Shown here: positions 52,101-61,779 of the stretch, piece by piece
How positions within the stretch are numbered: position 1 is the stretch's first letter
Layout: the number at the start of each line of letters is the position of its first letter
From: Tetrahymena elliotti 4EA
Taxonomy: Eukaryota; Ciliophora; Oligohymenophorea; Hymenostomatida; Tetrahymenidae
Length of the DNA stretch: 64,000 nucleotides
Direction of reading: 5' to 3'
Assembly: GCA_000231825.2 (NCBI GenBank)
Contig: JH720336.1
Coordinates: 190,235-254,234 of the forward strand
The notes under the pieces: generated by a model
Database searches by the model: none
Seen by the model: the letters and a program-made list of their open reading frames with translations, nothing else
What the model was told of the DNA's origin: nothing
Position numbers and translations under genes: made by a program

Positions 52101-53753
52101 CTAATGATGATATAAAACTTGCAACAGAGCTTAATATACCAATAATGGGAGGAGATCCTTAAATTTCTTTTGTAAATTCAACAAAATCTGCAGCTAGAAG
52201 AATATTTCATTCTTGCAAAATAGATGTTCCACCTGGAGCATTTGAAATTTATGATGAAACTGAGTTCATCAACACTCTCACAGTATTAATTGCAAATAAC
52301 CCTGAAATAGGTACATGGGTACTTAAAATTGATGATGAGTTCTAAGGCAGAGGTTTAGCATATTACAATGTTGATTCTGTAAATCAATTATCTGATCTCC
52401 TTAAGCAATATTCTGAGGTAGCTTTAATTTCATATGAAAATCTCATAAAAATAATCATTTTTTATTTTTTTTATAAAGGTGACTGAAGAAATAATTTCAA
52501 AAATAAAGTAAATTGTAAGTAAAACATTGGCAAGCAAAGTTAAAATTGCCATGCCTTCTCTTTACAAAGATTATAAAGAATATTTATCTTGCTTTTTAAG
52601 AAGAGGAGGAGTGATTGAAGCCTATCCAGTTCTTTTAAATAGAACTGTTATTTCATCTCCTTCCATATCATTTTTTATATAGCCCAGTGGCGAAGTTAAT
52701 TTAATTACTGCTTATGATAAAATACAAGGAAGTTTATTTGTAAACATAGGTAATATTTATTTTAATTTAAAAACAGTAATTTAACTAAATAAAAATATTT
52801 AAAGGATGTTCTTTTCCATAAAAGTCTATCACCTCTAATATTAATTTAACAGAACTCTCTTCAGAAATAGGTTAAAAGCTATATGAAAAAGGTAATGATA
52901 TAAAACTCTTAACCTCATTATTAATGCAAACAATTTATATAAAAGGTGTATTTGGTTATGTTACTGCTGATTTTATAGTATATGGTGACTCCTTATAAGG
53001 AATAGGATTAGATTGTTATATGAATAATTACCTGGCATCTTTCTTCTATTTTGATTACTTAATGAGAGGAAAACTAAATAAGGAAAATGGAAAATATTTT
53101 GCAAGCTTAACAGAAAACTTAGATCATTATTAATCGTTATCTGTCTTAGGTAATTAATAAAAAATAGGAAATTTGTTTAATTATTTATTAAAAAATATTA
53201 AAGAAACTAACAAACTTGAAGAAAGAACTTACTTTTATTGCCCATTTGTAAATCATCCTGGGCTTGCTAATGTCAAAATTAAAAACTTCTTCTAAATGTG
53301 TAGATTTGAAGCTATCCAGTTTGATCTTGAGAAAAAATATGGAGCAACTTTTCTACTAGTTGATATCCTTTAAGCTGGTGGATTGGGTGTTCTCACAATA
53401 GGTAAATTTCTAACTTTTCAAAGACTTTTTTTAGTGGGATTAAAATAAAATTATTTTGAATGAATTAGGTGATGATTACAAAACTGCTCTAAAACTTATG
53501 AATTTATCGCTTAATTTCCTAATGAAATAAGCAGGAAGTGTCAGTAAAAGCTATTCTGATGCTTATGGATAAGCAAGGTAACAAAATTTATTTTAATATA
53601 GGATAAATTTTAATCATTGTTTTTCGTTAATAAAGAACTGATTGTATTAGTATTGTAGATGTTATTAGCAGAATTAGAATTATGACCAAAAAAATAGAAA
53701 AAGAAAACTTGTATAACCTAAGTACAAAAATAAATTATCAATCTTAAAAATGA
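49185..53753 (+). CDS. IQCH-like protein: IQ motifs plus ATP-grasp-like C-terminal region (13 exons)
   Basis: Thirteen exons (49185-49290, 49392-49507, 49588-49811, 49898-50275, 50352-50946, 50979-51129, 51179-51444, 51706-51852, 51917-52417, 52479-52749, 52805-53401, 53469-53577, 53636-53753) give 1193 codons. The N-terminal half is coiled and Gln/Asn-rich ('GRFSKPASVIPPEIRNNPFA' begins a conserved-looking block). Two IQ motifs follow ('KIQSVIRMFLQYREYKR' and 'VIQRYARIYLHKK'), expected to bind calmodulin. The C-terminal 600 residues match the conserved half of IQ-domain protein H: 'GYIVPGYPSNDDIKLATEL', 'IPIMGGDPQISFVNSTKSAA', 'DVPPGAFEIYDETEF', 'GTWVLKIDDEFQGRGLA', an ATP-grasp-like arrangement. 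In animals IQCH is a testis/sperm protein, so a ciliary role is plausible here (inference). The exon junction at 51129/51179 is unusual and is discussed in the findings. Confidence 0.85.
51472..51696. repeat. Intronic minisatellite, four ~58-bp units
   Basis: Four tandem copies of a 58-nt unit beginning 'aataaatatttattctaaat' start at 51472, 51530, 51588 and 51638. The third copy lacks 8 nt ('tttttaaacaaatc' replaces the longer version). The whole array lies inside the intron 51445-51705 of the IQCH-like gene. Confidence 0.92.
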
Positions 53754-55723
53754 GACATTAATTAAATCTTAACTAATTAACAAAAATAACAAATGTAAAT
53801 AGGCTAATATATTTTAATTAATTAACTAATCAATTAATACTTTATTAATATTTAACATGCAATATATATATTACTATAATTTATAAATAGATATTCATAA
53901 TTGCTAAAATAAATTTATAAAAATAATAATTGCCATTAAAAATTACTATTTTAATTTTATATTTTTATAATTACGACAATTCTATTTTTGTACTCTTCTA
54001 ATTTGAAAATTTATGTTTACTTAATATTCTATTTTAATAAAATTATTAAATAAAAATTTACAAGCAGCAAAAATGGAATTTTTTTTAGATTTGCTTCTTA
54101 AATATTATTTCTCTCTTTATATATTTTTAGATTTTGTTTTTATGAATAACATGTTATATAATTATAATAAGAACAATGGTTTATCTGAGATTCAAACTAT
54201 TTTATATGGAGGATATTGCAAACTTTATTTTTTAAATGAGTGCTATAAAAAATTTGGGATATTATTAGTATTTTTATAATTTAATATATTAACTAGAAAC
54301 TGTGTTTACATTTTTTCTTTCAAATTTAGAATCATTTTTCTTCATCAAAATTTATTGCAATTTGCATTCTCTCATATTTTTTACAAAAAAAAATTCTTAA
54401 AAAGTGTAAATAGACTTGATAAAATCAACTTAATTTTACTAATTCTTTATTTAACTTCCTTACAAAAATATAAACTGATTTTAGCTTTTTTTAATTGCAA
54501 AAAATCTTCATAAAATATTTTCAACTTTATAAGAAAAATAAAACTATTATTGGTTAAGGAATAAATTAAAAATTGTTCTTTACAATAGAAATATATTATT
54601 TTCTCTGGTTTAGATTTTATCAAAAAATTGTAATTTCCATAACTTGATTAGTCTAAATTAAATTTAGTTTTTCTATTTCATTTAGAGTGTATTTTTCTAT
54701 GTTGAAAAATCTTTGGTAGAATAATTATCAATATTTTTAGAAGTGATTGATAGAACATAAGCAAAGAGGTCTTCTAATTTATTTTAACAAATTTTTTCAT
54801 TTCTTAATTTGATCTATGACTGTTCAGAAATTCAACATTTGTACCTATGAATCAAAAATAATGACTTTTAAATTTCCAAATGTTAAGACTCAAATCTTTT
54901 TATTTAGCTTACATTGGTTACAAATATTAAAAAGTATACAAATAACTTTTTGAGAATTAAAGACTTATTTGAGTGAAAAATTCATATTAGAATAAAAGTT
55001 TTTTAAAAATTGGTATAATTTGCTCAGCCCTAAATTAAGAAATTGTTTTTGATACAACAAAGCACTTTGATTATATCCTTATTTCTTTTATTAATTTTGA
55101 TAGACATTAATAAGATGCAATTTAAGGTGTATATAGGTTTAATAAGGAGATAAATAAATCAAATTCTTAATTTTTAAAATTTTTTTGAGGTAGAGCCTAA
55201 ATATTAGCTTCGTAGACTAAATTAATTTTTCAAAAAGAAGATAAGAAAACAAAAAATTATTTACCGCCCAGAGTTAGTCAGAAAAAAATTGATAAGAAAA
55301 ATTAATTAAAAATATCCATATTGTTTTTTCTTTTATTAGCAAAGTAATATGTAAACTATTTTGTGAATAGCTCAGCTCCTATCCTAATTAAAATAATTTA
55401 GAAATGAAAATTTAATCAAAAGATTATTGTGTTCTAATATAATTGCTATTATTAAATTATTTGATAATCTTAATTATGGTCTTAATATTTAGTATTATTG
55501 ACGTAATAAGAAAATTTTTGTTAACAATAAAAATTGATCAGATTTGGAATGAAATTGTCTAATTCTTTTAATTTCTCAACAAACAATTAATTCGATTATT
55601 TATTGAATAGATAAAAAATACTATTTACTTGCTAGAAAGGTTAAAATATTAGAAATTAAGGTGAAATTATTAAATAAATTATATTTGGCTAATTTATTAA
55701 ACAAAAAAGGAAGCGAATATATT
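53754..55723. other. A/T-rich region upstream of an unrecognised membrane protein
   Basis: Nearly 2 kb of A/T-rich DNA. The only sizeable frame is the 210-codon one at 54073, listed separately. The 5' end of the gene at 55724 may extend into it. Confidence 0.5.
54073..54705 (+). CDS. Hypothetical open frame, doubtful gene
   Basis: A 211-codon frame from an ATG in a plausible AAAATGG context to a TGA at 54703-54705. Residues are almost entirely F, L, I, K, N, Y and Q ('MEFFLDLLLKYYFSLYIFLD'), with a few hydrophobic stretches and no recognisable motif. A frame this long without TGA is somewhat unusual by chance, but the composition is what A/T-rich noncoding DNA gives. The middle ('NNGLSEIQTILYGGYCKLYF') is the most protein-like part. 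Confidence 0.25.
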
Positions 55724-57232
55724 ATGAAAGACGAATCCAATAAAATTTTACAATTCTCACTATTGATTGTAAACTACTATATCATAATTCTATTGGTTTT
55801 TCTTTACAATAAAGAAAATTTTGATGTTATGTATTCCATACTCGTCTCCTTTATTCTTATAGAAAGGTTCTCATCTTTCATAAGGGGATCTCAAGTTTTT
55901 ATTTTGCAGACAGGCTTTTGGAGTATGGCTAAGTGCATGCTCTTGAATATATTCTTTCTTGACTACAGTATTTGGTATGCTGTTTATGATGATATAGCTT
56001 ATTTTGATTAGAAAACATTTAACAAAAAGTAAAATGTAATAGCTAATATGATAAATGTTATCCCAGTAATAATAAATAACTTGATTTTATTTAATAAGAG
56101 TAGCTAATATGCTAATATTTACTTAATCTCTAACGTTTATTTCTTTTTCCATATGTCTTTGATAGAAATTCTAAATAACTCAACCATAATACCAGTCTAT
56201 TAAAACTACCTTATCAAATTTTATAAATTCTTGGTATATCTTTGTAAAAAGATTGTCTTTTACATAATTATCTCATAATTGATTTAATTCAGCAAGCTAT
56301 TTCTCTTTGCTTATATTCCATTTATTTGTTATGATATATTTATGATATGGAATACAAGATTACCTGATTTTATCTTAGGATTTCTTACTATTTAGATATA
56401 ACCCGTTTTTAGTTTTCAAGTCCTTAAACACACAGATATTCACATAGAAAAACAGCTCCTTAATAATCTGATCCACTATATTGTTTTAATTATGCTTTTT
56501 ATTTTGAAATAAATTCTTAATGTAGACACTTCAGAAAATCTAAAATTAATAATGTCTGCATCATTTTTCATAATTTTGGCAGAACTATTTTCAACTTTTT
56601 TTGCTATTTTTGAATACAAGACTAAAGGACCAAATGAAATATTTTATGAAAAATAAACAACTTTTAACTAATTGAATGAAGACTTAGATAAAATTTAAAA
56701 GAAAATAAATTAAGCTTCTTTATGCAGATCTATTAGTATTTAATTAGATGTGGAAGAAACAAATAAAAATTAGATCTAATTGATAAATTAATTTATAGAA
56801 TATAATTTACTTTTAAATAAAAGATCTAAGACTCTTATTTTAAAATGTAAGTTGGAAAATAAGAAGTGCCTCTATAATTTAGGATTAAGCACTTTTTAAA
56901 ACAAAACAAAAATCCAAATTAACGAATTTAACAGCTTCGAAACAATTCAAACTTTACTAAAAATGATCTAAGAAAATAAATTAGATTACTAATAATAGAA
57001 ATTTAACTTTATCACAAAACAAAAAAAACCAGATGATATCATAATGCAAAAAGCAATAATAAACTAATTAACCTATTTCTATCCTAAATCTTTTTATATT
57101 AATGGCTCACAAATATCTTAAATTAACTCCCTCTACAAAACTATACTAGAAATAAACATATTTTATAAACAAATTTTTAATCTTATACCTCTTAATTCTA
57201 CTTATGTGCTCTATGATCTATATGATCAATGA
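55724..57232 (+). CDS. Multipass membrane protein of unknown family
   Basis: An unbroken frame of 503 codons (502 residues) from the ATG at 55724 to TGA at 57230-57232. The first 300 residues contain about six to seven hydrophobic segments ('FSLLIVNYYIIILLVFLYN', 'SSFIRGSQVFILQTGFWSM', 'FLFAYIPFICYDIFMIW', 'LIMSASFFIILAELFSTFF'), with aromatic and basic residues at their ends. The last 200 residues are hydrophilic and Lys/Asn/Gln-rich, probably cytoplasmic, and end 'YVLYDLYDQ'. I do not recognise the family; no transporter, channel-pore or enzyme motif is visible. The frame is open upstream to about 55605 without another ATG, so a short 5' exon may be missing. Many in-frame TAA/TAG codons confirm the ciliate code. 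Confidence 0.7.
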
Positions 57233-57698
57233 AAAGCTAATATTATTTATATTTAAATTTTTATGTAAATTTCATACTCTATCAAATATTTTGTATTTAA
57301 TTCAATCATTTCCAAAAACTATTACTCAAGCTATTACTCGCCATTTTTACAAATGTTACACTTCCATCAGCCAATTATGCTGTACTTACACTACTTGTAA
57401 TTAAAAATGTTGAAGTAACTAATATTTTTTACATAATTAAAAACTAAAATTTATTTATTTATCATCATCTCAAAATTGATACCTTTTCTTTACCATTAAT
57501 ATTTTTATGAATATGCAAAAACTCAAATTTCAAATTTGCATTTATTGGTTTGTTTTTTCCTTTAAACTATTCCTTAACAATATTTAATTAATCATATAAA
57601 ATATTTTTTAAATTTATATTGAATCAAAGAATTCTTGAAATCATTTACTGAACATCCTTATAAACTAATTAAATTGAATAAATTAATAATTAATAAAT
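57233..57698. other. Spacer up to the assembly gap
   Basis: A/T-rich 3' flanking sequence of the membrane-protein gene. No gene seen. Confidence 0.55.
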
Positions 57699-57798
57699 NN
57701 NNNNNNNNNNNNNNNNNNNNNNNNNNNNNNNNNNNNNNNNNNNNNNNNNNNNNNNNNNNNNNNNNNNNNNNNNNNNNNNNNNNNNNNNNNNNNNNNNN
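57699..57798. other. Assembly gap (100 N)
   Basis: Exactly 100 unspecified bases, the conventional placeholder for a gap of unknown size. Sequence on the two sides need not be adjacent by the stated distance. Confidence 0.98.
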
Positions 57799-60700
57799 TT
57801 ATAAAAATTAAAAAAATAATTTCAATTTATTTGATAAAATTTAGTTTAAACTACATTTGGTATATAAATCAAAACATATTTTTAATGAACTGAAAGAATA
57901 ATATTTGTATTTAAATATTAAGGATAAAATTCAATAACTAAAGACTATTTAAACTGCTTATCTGTAGTATTGTGTTTAAATATCATTTAAATTGTGTAAG
58001 TCTGAGTAATTTTTTAAGCTTATTCTAGGTCATTCTGTTTACAGTTTTTCTTTAATAAAGAAATTAAAAGTTTAGAAATAATTTTTAATAAAAAAGATAT
58101 TACTTAGAAATATCTAAACAAGTTATTTTCTTACATTCTGCTAAACATTAAAACATTTAATTTTTAGCTATTTCATTGAGTATATTATATCTACACATAA
58201 AAAAAGAATATTGTTAGATATAATTTATAAAAGTATAATAATTGTTCTTTTTTACCCAATCCAAAATTCTAAAACCTTAAGATTTTTAGTTGAAGCTAAG
58301 CTTTTTGCAAAACTAATACCTCCTTTGTCACCAATTTTGTTACAACTAATTGATATTTAGATTAATTAATTTTCAAAATCTATTCAATTTTACAATAGAT
58401 GTATTATTAATTTCTAAAGATTAGAGTGATTTCCTAAACTTATTCCTAAGGTTTCAATTCCATTATCTCCCATTTCAACATTTCTAATAATTTTCTAATT
58501 AGATTATAATTTAATTCAAAATATTTTTACAATAAATCTAAAGAAATAGATTATAATTTTGAGATTTATTTTAAGCTCTATGCCAATTCAATAATTCCTA
58601 ACTCTCCAAATTTATTTTAGCTATTTAAAAAAAATAAAAAAAAATAAAAAATGAAAATAAAAAAAATACCCAAAGTTTAAGCTTAAATTCGTCAAATTTT
58701 GGCATGAATTAATTCCTTTAGCTATTTCAATAGCACCTAAGCCATCAATTAAATTTGAACTTTTATTTAAAATTAACAAATAATAAGATAATTGTTAAAT
58801 CTCTTAAATTAATTGAATCAATAAAATTTGAATTTAATTAAATCTATTGAATTTCAAACTTATCTAAAAAATAAAAATTTTTAAATTTAGAATTGAGTTG
58901 ATAATCAATTCTAAAAGATAGAATAAAGATGTTAATAATATTAAGGTGATGTAATATTAATACAAAATAAGAGTTAATCCAATTAGAACTTTTATTCTAT
59001 TTTAAATAAAGCAAAAACAAAACATAACAACAAAATAATTTTCTTTTAATTTTATTTAATTCACTAAAGATAAAAAATTTTTATATATATTGAATCCTTT
59101 AAATTTTAATTTAATATTTTAAATTTCTACTAATTTAAATTTTTTTAATTTTAACTTAGTTCAATCTGTTAAATTTCAAATTTATTGAAAAATTATTATT
59201 TTTAGAATCGAGTCTTTTAAAATTATTAATAAATTAAAGAAATCTAATTGAATTTTCCACAAATAAACATTTTATTCTGAACAAATAACATTTAGAAAAT
59301 AGTAAAATAAGATTTATTCAAATTAAAAATATAAAAAATTACTTAAAAATAAGAGTTAGTGAATCTAAATTTAACATCTGATTTAATTATTTTCCTATTT
59401 GAGAAGCTATATTCTCATTCATTTCGCAATTTCTATATAAGTTAAAAATAAGATATTTATCTTTAGAGATTTTAAAGTAATACTATGCTTTAAGCTCAAA
59501 CGAATTTAGTTTTTTATTTGATGAAAACCCAGAAATTAAATTAAAGTTATTTTCATCAAATATTATTCTATCATTATACCTATTTTTTTATATAAATTAT
59601 GATTATTAATAAGATTTATACATAAAATAAATATTACCCAATGTCAAGAATTAGATTAGAGATACTATCAGATTGGCCTAATTATCCTGCTATTTAGTGA
59701 ACTCCTTCACTTGATAATCTATTATGTCTATTATTAAGTATATTTAAATAGTGTTTTTATAAATTAAGCAATTTAAGAAAATTTTTTAATATTTTTAAAT
59801 TTAATAATAAAATATCAAATAAAAAATAACCTAAATTATAAATTTAGAGCCTCCAAAATTTTTATTTATTTTATCCCAATAGCTAACATTTTAACCCCCT
59901 CATCGTAGATTTCATTGATACTATTTAATAGATATGTGAAATTAAGATTAAAAAATATATTATTAGATTTACCTCAAATCAAGTATTAAATTCCTTAAAT
60001 TTTAAAGTTTGCTTAAATTTTAGCCAATTCCAGCTGCTCCTGCACATCCAATTTTGTTGTGTCTAAAATAGCAGTTTTAATAGAAAAGTAAATCAATCAA
60101 AATAATAAAAATTTAAATGATATTAATGAAAAAAAGTTTTAAATCATACAGTAGACTCATATTTATAGTTGTTAAACTCTATATTTTTCCTAACTCTTAA
60201 AAAATATCTATTGTGCCACTATCATATAATTATGCTGCTCTTTAAATTATAATCTTCAATTAAAAAATAAAAAGATAATTTAAGTAAAATACTATAAATT
60301 TGATTTGAAAACCAAAAGATTCTAGCATTTTGTTAAACTTTTTATAAACATTAAAGCTCCTCCATTTCTAGAAATATCACAACTTTATTTAAAATGATAA
60401 CTTTCTAATAAGTATTCTAGTTAATAATTTATTTATCAACCTTAGATTAAATTGTAAATTTGTCAAATTATTAAGATTTTAAAGGGCATTTCCTATTTCT
60501 GAAATCGCTTCTTTTTATTAGAGACTTAAACTAATAAAAATTAAAAAATGTTATTAATTTTTAATTTTATTTTAAATAATTACTTAAAGTCAATTTAGAG
60601 TGTAATTAATTTTGACATTTTCTATAAACTTGGGCCCAACAGTTAAAATTTTAGATTCTCAGCATCATAGAAGCTAAGTAATTATATTTCATGTTTTATT

Positions 60701-61200
60701 CATTTTTCATTTTAAATTTATTTTTTTACCTCAAATAAATAGAGAGAAAACTCAATTTAGTGCATTCTTCCAAACTTTTAACTAAATGAATTAGATCTTA
60801 TTCAGTCAAGGAAGATTAACTATAAATATTAATTATCGAATTTTTATTTAAAATTTAAAAAAATGATGTTATACTCAAGATTCAAAGTTAGTGACTCTAG
60901 ATTAGAAAATTAGAAAGTAGTTAACTTTTATAACAAAATAATATAATTTCAATATTTCAAAATTAAATTTATCAATACTTCATTCACTGATTAAGCGAGT
61001 TTTACTTTTTATGACATCTACGCTTTCTTTCTTTTTTCAAAAAATAAAACAATAATTTTGATTCAAAAAACTAAATAATAACATATCTTTTTTGTTAATA
61101 GATAAATCTTTAGCTTTAATTAGATAACTGAATCTCTATTAGTATTCAACAAATTAATAAAATCAATAGGTTTAAAAGTTAATTTGAATATTTAAATAAA
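57799..61200 (-). CDS. Leucine-rich-repeat protein, about one exon per repeat (3' end at or beyond the gap)
   Basis: On the minus strand a series of about 28-residue leucine-rich repeats of the ribonuclease-inhibitor type is separated by short A/T-rich introns. Clear repeats lie near 61110-61165 ('NLLNTNRDSVIQLKLK'), 60733-60820 ('SLTEQDLIHLVKSLEECTKL'), 60595-60675, 60430-60525 ('EAISEIGNALQNLNNLTNLQ'), 60310-60400 ('CDISRNGGALMFIKSLTKCQ'), 60160-60240, 59970-60062 ('NKIGCAGAAGIGQNLSKLQN'), 59860-59940 ('IYDEGVKMLAIGIKQIKILE'), 59645-59730, 59345-59450, 58675-58765 ('DGLGAIEIAKGINSCQNLTN'), 58565-58620, 58415-58500 ('MGDNGIETLGISLGNHSNLQ') and 58265-58345 ('CNKIGDKGGISFAKSLASTK'). Such proteins act as protein-binding scaffolds. 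I could not fix the start codon, all splice sites or the stop; the 3' end is cut by the gap. Confidence 0.75.
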
Positions 61201-61779
61201 AACTTCGAAAATTGATTTTTATTTTAAATCTCTACTCTAACATATTTATAAATTTTTCAAACTTAAAAAATATTTCAAGAATAAAAAATAATTTAGAAAC
61301 TCCTAAATTATTTGAATGCTAGTTTTTATAGGATTTATTCATTACTAAGATTAATAAAAATACTTTTCAAGCTCAAAAAGATTCCTTCAAATATAAAAAA
61401 TAAAAATAATTTTGACATTCTTAAAAAAATATCTGTTAAAAAAACTAATTCAAAATATTTTTTATTTGATTTCTATTACGAAAATAAATATTCTTAAAAA
61501 TTAAATAAATAAAAAGAGTTTACTTAAATAGGATGAAATTTTTTTTGAAGGATATTTGATTTGTTGATAAAGAATTAATAGCAATTTCTTTTGTTAATTT
61601 AAAACTGAAAAAAAACATTTTTTTAATTTAAGATCTATTAAAATATGAGTGAATGAATTATCACAATAATTATTCTCCTTTTTATCTAAAAAAACCTAAA
61701 AATATGTTAAATAATTGACAATAAGAACAATTTTAAGAATACTAAATCATAATATGATTGAACTAATATTTAAGTAATT
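61201..61779. other. Spacer or 5' part of the LRR gene
   Basis: A/T-rich sequence between the recognisable LRR exons and the next minus-strand gene. It may include an unrecognised first exon of the LRR gene. Nothing specific is seen. Confidence 0.4.

Noticed and set aside
57204..57404. Plus-strand 66-codon frame
   Set aside because: It starts in a shifted frame at the end of the membrane-protein gene and runs into noncoding DNA.
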